Shown one piece after another: positions 1 to 7,053 of a stretch of 13,359 bases of DNA (the first letter of the stretch is position 1; each line of letters opens with the position of its first letter). Both the position numbers and the translations under genes were made by a program. The notes below the pieces were generated by a model. That model saw only the letters and a list, made by a program, of their open reading frames with translations, did no database searches and was not told the origin of the DNA. Origin of the DNA: Gemmatimonadota bacterium (GTDB taxonomy: Bacteria; JAAXHH01); assembly GCA_026713285.1 (NCBI GenBank), contig JAPOOT010000114.1:1-13359 (forward strand), in the 5' to 3' direction.

Positions 1-33
1 ATGTGATTCGACTGGGACGGCAGAAAGGACAAT

Positions 34-585
34 TTGACCCGGAACACGCGACTGGCCACGGCCTCCCTGATGGCGGCGCTGACCGCGGTGAGCGCCTACG
101 TAATCCTGCCCATCGGCCCGGTGCCGATCACCATGCAGACTTGCTTCGTCCTGCTCTCCGGCGCGGTGCTCGGCAGCCGCTGGGGCGCCGGAAGCCAGAT
201 CGTCTACGTTTGTCTCGGCCTGGCGGGCATCCCGGTATTCGCCGGCGGCATGAGCGGCCCCGGAGTCGTGATTTCGCCGACTTTCGGCTACATCGCAGGA
301 TTCGTGCTGGCCGCGTTTCTGACCGGAAAGTACCTGGAGCGTTTCTCCAGGAACAGCGTAACGCATCTCGCCGCGGGCATGCTGATCGGGCAGACTGCCA
401 TCTGGGGATGCGGCCTGTTGTACCTCCATGCCTATTTCAATCTTTACGCGGGCGTGGAGACCTCGTGGCGCGGCGCCATTGCCGTGGGACTGCTTCCCTT
501 CATCCCCTTCGACCTGGTCAAGCTCGTACTCGCGTTGTCCGTCAGCCGCACGTTGTCAAGGTACACTCCTTGGGAAGCGGCATGA
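34..585 (+). CDS. bioY: Biotin transporter BioY (ECF S-component)
   Basis: A 183-residue, almost entirely hydrophobic protein matching the BioY family, the biotin-binding S-component of energy-coupling-factor transporters in the inner membrane. Family hallmarks are visible: the N-terminal GPVPITMQT segment, the GIPVFAGG loop, the PTFGYIAGF motif, and a C-terminal LLPFIPFDLVKL segment. About six membrane segments can be drawn, and the length is normal for BioY. The start is a TTG placed 5 bases after an AAAGG-type ribosome-binding site near 24-28. A first ATG lies only further in, at the MAALTAV segment, and would cut into the first helix. No EcfA or EcfT gene is in the window, so it may use a shared energising module elsewhere, or partners upstream of the left edge. 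It precedes the cluster at 735 but is separated by 149 bases containing a strong promoter, so it is probably a separate unit. The family call is firm. Confidence 0.93.
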   Translation: MTRNTRLATASLMAALTAVSAYVILPIGPVPITMQTCFVLLSGAVLGSRWGAGSQIVYVCLGLAGIPVFAGGMSGPGVVISPTFGYIAGFVLAAFLTGKYLERFSRNSVTHLAAGMLIGQTAIWGCGLLYLHAYFNLYAGVETSWRGAIAVGLLPFIPFDLVKLVLALSVSRTLSRYTPWEAA

Positions 586-639
586 GGTCTTGAGACCGGC
601 GACCGCCCCCTGCGCGAAGCGGCGGCAGACACCTCGCTG

Positions 640-668
640 TTGACACGACAACGGCGGATCAGTATAGT
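640..668 (+). promoter_or_regulatory. Strong sigma-70-type promoter for the 735-8061 cluster
   Basis: TTGACA at 640-645 and TATAGT at 663-668 are separated by exactly 17 bases: a perfect -35 and a 5/6 -10. Predicted transcription starts near 675, leaving about 60 bases of leader before the ATG at 735. It lies in the 149-base gap after bioY and points into the solute-binding-protein gene, so it is the likely main promoter of the following cluster. This assumes a housekeeping sigma factor of E. coli-like specificity. Confidence 0.7.
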
Positions 669-734
669 CTTTACCTTCCGGGATCGCGCGACGGCGCCGG
701 TCTCATCACGTACACAACATCTTCAGGTAATCGC

Positions 735-2462
735 ATGAAGGAATGGACACGATCGGTCCGGGTTGCGTGTTCACGCTTTCCGGCCTTATCCGTGCGCGGC
801 CGTATAGCCGCAGTCTCGACATGTCTGCTCGGGTTACTGCTCGGATTCCTGCCGGCCGGTACGCTGACCGGCGCCGTCCCCGTGGTCAATTCCATTGGAA
901 AACCGATGCCGCCGGACGCGGCGCCCCTGGACCGGCAGGTGTTCCGCTACACGCTGGTCGAGCCCCTTACCTTCGACGTCAGCATCAACATTTATGAGGG
1001 GCAGGGAGCGCTTACCCTGTTCGAACGCCTGGTAATGCTCGACAAGAACCTGGAGCTGGTCGGCGCGGCGGCTTCCTCGTGGGAGCAGTCGGCGGATGGG
1101 CTTCGTTGGACGTTCAAACTCCGTCCCGACGGGAGATGGAGCGATGGACGCGGGGTCACGGCACACGACTACGAATACACCTACAAGCGGTTTCTCGATC
1201 CGGCCGTGGCAAGTCCCTACGCCTTCTTCTACTACGAAATCAAGGGCGCCCGTCCGTTCAACCAGGGCAGTGTTACCGACCCATCAACCGTGGGCGTGCG
1301 GGCCCTGGACGACCTCACGCTGGAGATCGAAACGGAGAAGCCCTGTCCCTATCTGCCCTTTATTGTGGCTTTCACCGGATCGGGACCGGTCCCCCGTTGG
1401 CAGGTGGAAAAACACGGGGTACTTTGGAGCGAAGCCGGGAACCTGGTTTCCAATGCGAGCTACACCCTTTCGGAATGGCAAAAGGGCAGGCAGGCCACGC
1501 TGACCCTCAATCCCTACTATACCGGTCCCCACAAGGGGTATCTCGAGAAAATCGTCCAGATATTCACCACGGGACACCCGGGTACCCCGCCGTACGAGAA
1601 CGACGAGATCGACTATCTCAGGGTCCTGTTGACCGACATCCCGTTTATTGAAAACCATCCGACCCTGAAATTCGAGCTTGCATACTACGCCTTTCCGGAA
1701 ACCTGGTATCTGTTTTTCAAGACTCGCGAGCCGCCCTTCGACGATGTTCGGGTGCGGCGGGCGATCAGCCACGCCATCGACCGCGAGGCCTTGTGCAACG
1801 TCGTACTTCGAAATACGGGCATGCCCGCATACTCCATGTTGCCTCCCAGATTCCCAGGCAGCGCGGATTCGTCCATACAGGCAATCCAGGCTTACGACAT
1901 CGACCGCGCCAAGGCCCTGATTACCGAAGCGGGCTATCCGGATGGAAAGGGGTTTCCGGTCATCGATTTCTGGATTGGCAAGGCCAATCCCCAGATCAGC
2001 TACACCGCGCAGGCCGTACAGGCGATGCTTGGCAATACCCTGGGGATGCGGATGCGGATGAGGGGTTCGGAGGACAAGTTGTACCGGGACAACATGTATA
2101 AGTGGAACATTCCCATGGGGCTCGGTGGATTCAACGCGGACTATCCCGATCCGAACAACCTGCTCGGTATGGTATGGCGTTCGCAGCCGAGGGGATTCGG
2201 GCGGCAGGACTGGCGCAACGAGGGTTTCGACCGGCTGATCGACGCGGCGGCGGACGAAATGGATCACGACAGGCGCATGAGCATGTACCAGGAAGCGGAA
2301 AGGATCCTGGCGGAAGACGCTGGCGGCGCGTTTCTGTACCATAACATGACGGTGGATCTGCGCAAACCCTATCTCAAAGGGCTCGAAGTCAACAAGTTCG
2401 GATATACGATGTTCTCCTGGATCGGCATCATGCATACGAAAATGTACATCGCCCGGCATTAG
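735..2462 (+). CDS. ABC transporter substrate-binding protein, family 5 (OppA/DppA-like)
   Basis: A 575-residue periplasmic binding protein of the SBP_bac_5 family, which delivers oligopeptides, dipeptides, nickel or related ligands to ABC permeases. A basic N-terminus followed by a hydrophobic stretch (about residues 24-46) is a Sec signal peptide. The single nearby cysteine has no good lipobox, so a soluble periplasmic protein is more likely than a lipoprotein. The family signature is clear at about residues 92-160: LTLFERLV, then SSWEQSADGLRWTFKLRPDG, then WSDG and the HDYEYTYKRFLDP segment. The later region has the typical DDVRVRRAISHAIDRE segment and the NADYPDPNN segment. Length is slightly above OppA (about 540). 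The ATG at 735 has a modest AGG site 7 bases upstream. No permease or ATPase genes follow; the next genes are two dioxygenases. Ligand class cannot be assigned beyond peptide-like. Confidence 0.92.
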   Translation: MKEWTRSVRVACSRFPALSVRGRIAAVSTCLLGLLLGFLPAGTLTGAVPVVNSIGKPMPPDAAPLDRQVFRYTLVEPLTFDVSINIYEGQGALTLFERLVMLDKNLELVGAAASSWEQSADGLRWTFKLRPDGRWSDGRGVTAHDYEYTYKRFLDPAVASPYAFFYYEIKGARPFNQGSVTDPSTVGVRALDDLTLEIETEKPCPYLPFIVAFTGSGPVPRWQVEKHGVLWSEAGNLVSNASYTLSEWQKGRQATLTLNPYYTGPHKGYLEKIVQIFTTGHPGTPPYENDEIDYLRVLLTDIPFIENHPTLKFELAYYAFPETWYLFFKTREPPFDDVRVRRAISHAIDREALCNVVLRNTGMPAYSMLPPRFPGSADSSIQAIQAYDIDRAKALITEAGYPDGKGFPVIDFWIGKANPQISYTAQAVQAMLGNTLGMRMRMRGSEDKLYRDNMYKWNIPMGLGGFNADYPDPNNLLGMVWRSQPRGFGRQDWRNEGFDRLIDAAADEMDHDRRMSMYQEAERILAEDAGGAFLYHNMTVDLRKPYLKGLEVNKFGYTMFSWIGIMHTKMYIARH

Positions 2463-2470
2463 AAACGATT

Positions 2471-2528
2471 GCTCGGAAGGAGCGCACGCAACTTGATATG
2501 CTCAGAAGGAGTGCACGGACCTTGAACG
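2471..2528 (+). repeat. Imperfect 29-bp tandem repeat carrying duplicated ribosome-binding sites
   Basis: Two adjacent 29-base units, 2471-2499 and 2500-2528, match at 22 of 29 positions, with 22 of the first 26 identical. Each begins GCTC, carries GAAGGAG, then GCAC, then CTTGA. Unit 2 supplies the AAGGAG (2506-2511) that sits 10 bases before the TTG at 2522 chosen for the PhyH gene. Unit 1 supplies an equivalent AAGGAG (2477-2482) before a TTG at 2493 that opens a 10-codon frame ending in TGA at 2523-2525, overlapping the PhyH start codon. The repeat is seen directly; any regulatory role is inference. Confidence 0.75.
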
Positions 2529-3364
2529 TGGAAGGGATCGTTACCGAAGACATCGTACGACAATACCGGGAAGACGGCGCGGTGTGCATCAGAAAGGCCT
2601 TCGATCCGCACTGGGTGTCCGTCGTGGAAGCCGGCGTGTCACGCAACGTGGCAGCGCCCAGCGACTATGCGGGCGTGCTGAAAGCGGGCGAGGAAGACCG
2701 GGGCGGGTTCTTCGACGACTACTGCAACTGGCGGCGGATTCCCGAGTACGGCGACTTCGTGTACGGGTCACCCGCGGGGGCCATGACGGCGCGGCTGATG
2801 GAATCGGGGAGTTCCGTATTCTATCACGAGCATCTGCTGATCAAGTGGCCCGGCACGCTCAAGCGGACGCCCTGGCACCACGACCAGCCCTATTACCCGG
2901 TGAACGGCCGGCAGAACGTATCCCTCTGGATGCCGCTGGACCCGGTTTCGAAAGCGTCCTGCGTACAGTTCATCAGGGGTTCCCACAACTGGGACCGCTG
3001 GTTTGTCCCCCGCAAGTTCGCCAGCGAGAGCAATTACGCCCTCGCGGACGCCTCGGCGAAGCCGATGCTCGGAGACCGGCCCTTCGAGGACGTGCCGCCC
3101 ATCGACGAACACCCGGAAGACTACGATATCCTCGCGTGGGACATGGAACCCGGCGACGTCATCGCCTTCCACATGTGCACGCTGCACGGCGCGGCCGGCA
3201 ACCAGTCCCTCTCCGATGCGCGGCGCGTCCTTGCCACGCGCTGGCTCGGCGACGACACCCGGTTCACTACCAGGCCGTGGGAGATTTCTCCCAAGGAGAC
3301 CGGAGGCCTGGCCCCGGGAGATCCCATGGCCTGCGACCAGTTCCCGCTGGTCTGGTCAGCATGA
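2522..3364 (+). CDS. Phytanoyl-CoA dioxygenase (PhyH) family protein, copy 1
   Basis: A Fe(II)/2-oxoglutarate-dependent oxygenase of the PhyH family, about 280 residues and cytoplasmic. The iron facial triad is visible: HxD in the WHHDQPYY segment (His 119 and Asp 121 from the TTG start) and the distal His 222 in MCTLHGAAGN, followed about 12 residues later by the arginines of ARRVLATRW, which fit the 2-oxoglutarate carboxylate anchor. The N-terminal VRQYREDGAVCIRKAF is the usual PhyH opening. I chose TTG 2522 because AAGGAG lies 10 bases upstream and the protein then starts just before the conserved region; an in-frame ATG at 2498 would add eight residues but has its ribosome-binding site about 15 bases away. 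It follows the binding protein by 59 bases and precedes a second PhyH by 13 bases. The substrate is unknown; bacterial family members hydroxylate or halogenate very diverse small molecules. Confidence 0.9.
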   Translation: MNVEGIVTEDIVRQYREDGAVCIRKAFDPHWVSVVEAGVSRNVAAPSDYAGVLKAGEEDRGGFFDDYCNWRRIPEYGDFVYGSPAGAMTARLMESGSSVFYHEHLLIKWPGTLKRTPWHHDQPYYPVNGRQNVSLWMPLDPVSKASCVQFIRGSHNWDRWFVPRKFASESNYALADASAKPMLGDRPFEDVPPIDEHPEDYDILAWDMEPGDVIAFHMCTLHGAAGNQSLSDARRVLATRWLGDDTRFTTRPWEISPKETGGLAPGDPMACDQFPLVWSA

Positions 3365-3377
3365 AGAAGGAAACCAC

Positions 3378-4211
3378 ATGAACCATCAGTTAAAGACTGA
3401 GCAGATCGCGTCTTACAGGGATAACGGCTTTCTGATCATAGAGGAATTCCTGAACGAATCCGAACTGGAGACCTGGCGGTCGGCAGTGGATGAAGCGGTG
3501 GCGTTTCGGGACGAGAACCGGCTTCCGGAGGGATCCTACCACCTGGACAGGAAGGTAACGGCAGGGGACGAAGCCGTATTCCGGCAGCGGATCAACCTCT
3601 GGATGGACCATGCGGGCGTTCGCACACTGATGCTGGACAGCAGGCTGGGCAGAATGGCGGCCGACCTGGAAGGCGTCGACGGCATCCGGATCTGGCACGA
3701 CCAGGCCCTGATCAAGCTGCCGTGGGCGAATCCCACCACCTGGCATCAGGACAATACCAAGTGGTCCTTCGTGTCCGACCACTCCATCACCATCTGGGTA
3801 GCCCTCGACGAGGTAACCGTCCAGAACGGCTGCATGTTCTTCATGCCCGGTTCCCAGAAGAAACGGCGCGACGATTATCCGGCGGCGGGAAATCACGTGG
3901 GCGCCATGTTCGAAGCCTATCCCGATCTCGGCGCGATGGAACCCGTGCCCGTCGTCATGCCGGCGGGGGGCTGTTCCTTTCACAACGGACTGATCGTGCA
4001 CGCCGCCAATGCGAACATGACGCCCTATCCGCGAAGGGCCTTTACCTGCGCCTACATGCCCGACCACAGCCGTTTCAACGGCATACCCAATGTCCTTCCC
4101 AGACGGATCCTGAATACCATTCAAATGGGCGATCCGCTTGAAGATGAAGACCAGAACCCGCTGATCCACTCCTACGACCCGAAACGCGAAGGCCTCTCCG
4201 GCCCCGTGTGA
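3378..4211 (+). CDS. Phytanoyl-CoA dioxygenase (PhyH) family protein, copy 2
   Basis: A second PhyH-type Fe(II)/2-oxoglutarate oxygenase, 277 residues. The frame is open further upstream, to about 3003, but that part lies inside copy 1. The ATG at 3378 has AAGGA at 3367-3371, 6 bases upstream, and gives the standard opening EQIASYRDNGFLIIEEFL. Iron ligands are His 123 and Asp 125 (TTWHQDNTKW) and His 208 (GLIVHAANAN), with Arg 219/220 as the likely 2-oxoglutarate anchor. The HxD-to-distal-His spacing is 85 residues against 103 in copy 1, and similarity outside the motifs is low, so the two are not a recent duplication and probably act on different substrates or successive steps. Only 12 bases separate it from the M14 peptidase gene, which implies co-transcription. 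The family call is firm; the reaction is unknown. Confidence 0.93.
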   Translation: MNHQLKTEQIASYRDNGFLIIEEFLNESELETWRSAVDEAVAFRDENRLPEGSYHLDRKVTAGDEAVFRQRINLWMDHAGVRTLMLDSRLGRMAADLEGVDGIRIWHDQALIKLPWANPTTWHQDNTKWSFVSDHSITIWVALDEVTVQNGCMFFMPGSQKKRRDDYPAAGNHVGAMFEAYPDLGAMEPVPVVMPAGGCSFHNGLIVHAANANMTPYPRRAFTCAYMPDHSRFNGIPNVLPRRILNTIQMGDPLEDEDQNPLIHSYDPKREGLSGPV

Positions 4212-4216
4212 GGAGG
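4211..4216 (+). promoter_or_regulatory. Strong Shine-Dalgarno of the M14 peptidase gene
   Basis: AGGAGG at 4211-4216 is a full anti-16S match placed 7 bases before the ATG at 4224, and it overlaps the last base of the PhyH copy 2 stop codon (4209-4211). It is the best ribosome-binding site in the window and fixes the peptidase start. Confidence 0.8.
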
Positions 4217-4223
4217 TACATCG

Positions 4224-6932
4224 ATGAACCGGTTTACCGTCCTGCCGCTATTATGCCTGGTACTTCTCTGCGGAATGATCTCCGGCGTTTCAAAAGCGCA
4301 GGATTTCGAATACTGGCCCGGCACCGAATACGATGCTTCGGTACCCACCGCGGAGGAGATCCTGGGCTACCGGATCGGTGACCGGATCACGCCCCACGCG
4401 GGCCTGATGAAATACCTTGAAGCGCTCGAGTCGGCGATGCCCGACCAGGTGCGCATCGTCGAATACGCACAGTCCTGGGAAAGGCGCAGGCTCGTGTATG
4501 CTTTCGTGGGATCGGCGGAACACATCGGCGCGCTGGCGGACGTCAGCGAGGGTATGGAACGGCTGGCCGACCCGAGAATAACTTCCCGCGCAAGCGCCGA
4601 CAGCCTGATTGCCTCCCTGCCGGTAATTGTGAATCTCAGCTACAGCGTGCACGGAAACGAGATCTCCCCTTCGGAAGCGGCGCTGCTCACGGCCTACCAC
4701 CTGCTGGCGGCCCGTAACGACCCTGTCGTCGACCGGATCCTCAAAGAGACGATCGTGATGATCGATCCGGTCCAGAATCCCGATGGGCGGGACCGGTTCG
4801 TCCATAATTTCGAGATCGCCGAAGGACTGGAGCCGAATGCCAGTCCGCTTGCGGCCGAGCATAACGAACCCTGGCCCGGGGGGCGGACCAATCATTACTA
4901 CTTCGACCTGAACCGCGACTGGATTTCGCTGAACCATCCCGAGACCCTGGGGAGAGTGAAGGTTCTGCAGGAATACTTCCCGCCGGTCTTCGTCGACCTC
5001 CACGAAATGGGATCCAATGCCACCTATTACTTCGCACCTGAGGCCATTCCCTACAATCCGCACCTGGCCAGGGACCAGCGAGAGAGTCTCCAGCTCTTCG
5101 GAAGGAACAACGCGAAGTGGTTCGACCATTACGGATTCTCGTACTTCACGAGGGAAGTGTTCGACGCATTCTATCCGGGTTACGGCGCGAGTTGGCCGTC
5201 CTACTACGGCAGCGTGGCCATGACGTATGAACAGGCTTCGGCCCGGGGACTCGTCGTCCGAAGAAGCGACCAGTCGGTCATGCATTTCCGGGACACGGTG
5301 CGGCATCACTTCGTCGCGTCCATCGCCACCAGCGAAACGGCGGCGATCAATCGGGAGCAGCTTCTGGCGGACTTCTATGCCTACCGGCAGTCGGCGATTG
5401 AAGAAGGCCGCAGCGAAGAGATCAGGTCCTACATCCTGCCGAGAAAGTTGGACGGCAATACCTCGGGGGTGGACAAGCTGGCCTGGCTCATGGCCTATCA
5501 CGGCGTGGAGGTCCAGCAGGCCGGGTCGGACTTCCGGGCGGGAGGGAAGAACTATCCCGCGGGCAGTTACGTCATATCTCTCGCCCAGCCCGCCAAGCGC
5601 CTGATTCGCACGCTTTTGGATACGCATGTACCGATGAGCTCTGACTTTATCGCGGAACAGGAGCGACGCAGGAGCAAGGGCATAGGCGACCAGATATACG
5701 ACGTGACCGCGTGGTCCTTTCCGCTGATGTACAACGTCGAGACCGTGGCCGTGGACCGCCAGGTCGAGGGAAATCTCACCATGGTAGATCCCGCCCTGGT
5801 TCCGCCGGGGGCGATCACGGGAGGCCGTGCTGAAGTAGCCTATCTGGTTCCCTGGGGCACCCAGGCCGCGGGTCGGCTGCTGGCCGCTTCGCTGAGGGCG
5901 GGACTCCGCGTATTCAGTACCGACCTGGCGTTCGCGCAGGGGGACCGGCGCTACCCGACCGGCACGCTGATCTTCAAGGTCAAGGACAACCCGCATCACC
6001 TGCATGAAACGTTGGCGGAGATCGCCGTCTCATCCGGAGCGGAAGTCATCGCGACCGATACCGGGTGGGTGGATGAAGGGCCCAACTTCGGCAGCAACAA
6101 CGTCGTCTATATGCGCAAGCCCCGTATCGCCCTGGCGTGGGACCGGCCGACCCGGGCCTACAACGCCGGCGCCACCCGTTTCGTCGTGGAACGCCAGATC
6201 GGGTACCCGGTGACGCCCATCCGGACGCGCCAGATTGCCACCGCCGACCTGAGGGACTTCGATGTGCTGTTGCTGCCCGATCCCGGGTTCGGCGCCACTT
6301 ATGAGGACGTACTCGGCGAACGGGGAACCAGGCGGATAAGGGACTGGGTCCGTTCCGGCGGTACGGTGGTTGGCCTGGGCAGCGGCGCCACGGCCTTCCT
6401 CGCAGGTGGTATGGCCGGGCTTCTTTCGACGGCCAGAGAGGACCAGGCCAAAGAGGACGGCGAAGGCGACGGCGATACCGGTGACGGAGATGCTGCCGGC
6501 AGGATATTCGGTACGGAAGAAGAATACCTGCGGGCGTTGAAGTCCGATGACTCCGCGCCACCGGCCACGCAGGGCGTCCTCCTCAAGGCCGGACTCGATC
6601 CCGACCACTGGCTGGCCGCCGGCAGGGACAGCACCGTGAACGCCCTGGTCAGCGGCAGCTCGATCTTTACTCCGCTCAAGCTGGACGAAGGAAACAACGT
6701 GGCCGTCTTTCTGGGTCCCGACGAAGTACTCGCCAGTGGGTTCGCGTGGGAAGGCAGCACGAAACAGTTGGCCTACAAGCCTTTGCTCATGGAAGAACGA
6801 CACGGCCGCGGCCTGGCCATCGGGTTTACGGCCGATCCGAACTTCAGAGCGTACATGGACGGTCTGAACATCCTGTTCCTCAACGCGATATTTCGAGGCC
6901 CGGCCCATGCGGGAGCGGCCGTGACCGAGTAG
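4224..6932 (+). CDS. Secreted M14-family zinc carboxypeptidase with C-terminal GATase1-like domain
   Basis: A 902-residue exported metallopeptidase. Residues 1-25 are a Sec signal peptide ending SKA before Gln26. The M14 catalytic domain shows the zinc motif HGNE (His 143, Glu 146), NPDGRDR (185-191), NRDW (230-233) with the substrate-binding Arg 231, the third zinc ligand His 260 in DLHEMG, and the likely catalytic Glu 336 in MTYEQASARG, so it should be active. Family members remove C-terminal residues or cleave amide links in peptides. The second half (about 545-900) resembles the glutamine-amidotransferase-like domain often fused to large secreted M14 proteins. Where a GATase would carry its nucleophilic cysteine, the GLGSGAT segment (717-723) has Ser 720. 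An Asp/Gly-rich acidic insert spans about 738-756. It is embedded in the cluster 12 bases after PhyH copy 2, consistent with supplying or processing the cluster's substrate outside the cytoplasm. The specificity is not readable. Confidence 0.92.
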   Translation: MNRFTVLPLLCLVLLCGMISGVSKAQDFEYWPGTEYDASVPTAEEILGYRIGDRITPHAGLMKYLEALESAMPDQVRIVEYAQSWERRRLVYAFVGSAEHIGALADVSEGMERLADPRITSRASADSLIASLPVIVNLSYSVHGNEISPSEAALLTAYHLLAARNDPVVDRILKETIVMIDPVQNPDGRDRFVHNFEIAEGLEPNASPLAAEHNEPWPGGRTNHYYFDLNRDWISLNHPETLGRVKVLQEYFPPVFVDLHEMGSNATYYFAPEAIPYNPHLARDQRESLQLFGRNNAKWFDHYGFSYFTREVFDAFYPGYGASWPSYYGSVAMTYEQASARGLVVRRSDQSVMHFRDTVRHHFVASIATSETAAINREQLLADFYAYRQSAIEEGRSEEIRSYILPRKLDGNTSGVDKLAWLMAYHGVEVQQAGSDFRAGGKNYPAGSYVISLAQPAKRLIRTLLDTHVPMSSDFIAEQERRRSKGIGDQIYDVTAWSFPLMYNVETVAVDRQVEGNLTMVDPALVPPGAITGGRAEVAYLVPWGTQAAGRLLAASLRAGLRVFSTDLAFAQGDRRYPTGTLIFKVKDNPHHLHETLAEIAVSSGAEVIATDTGWVDEGPNFGSNNVVYMRKPRIALAWDRPTRAYNAGATRFVVERQIGYPVTPIRTRQIATADLRDFDVLLLPDPGFGATYEDVLGERGTRRIRDWVRSGGTVVGLGSGATAFLAGGMAGLLSTAREDQAKEDGEGDGDTGDGDAAGRIFGTEEEYLRALKSDDSAPPATQGVLLKAGLDPDHWLAAGRDSTVNALVSGSSIFTPLKLDEGNNVAVFLGPDEVLASGFAWEGSTKQLAYKPLLMEERHGRGLAIGFTADPNFRAYMDGLNILFLNAIFRGPAHAGAAVTE

Positions 6933-7053
6933 GCAAGCCGAGTCCCCGAAACGACCTCTGCGAAACCGGCGCACTATCGAAACGGCCGGGAAACAGATCC
7001 GCGACCCGGTGGCAGTCTGATAGAACAACTCCCGAAGAAAGGCGGCCTGTGGC

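Noticed and set aside
583..606. GGTCT/AGACC stem after bioY as a terminator
   Set aside because: Five base pairs with a two-base loop and no following T run; not convincing.
1284..2459. 391-codon minus-strand frame opposite the binding-protein gene
   Set aside because: Antisense shadow of a well-supported family-5 binding protein; no family pattern and no ribosome-binding site seen.
3003..3377. N-terminal extension of the second PhyH frame back to 3003
   Set aside because: It lies wholly inside PhyH copy 1 and reads as Pro/Arg/Ser-rich shadow; the ATG at 3378 has a well-placed ribosome-binding site and gives a normal PhyH N-terminus.
4290..6005. 571-codon open frame on the minus strand inside the M14 peptidase gene
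   Set aside because: It is antisense to a gene with intact catalytic motifs, has no recognisable domain, and is rich in Arg, Gly and His as expected for a mirror frame in GC-rich DNA.
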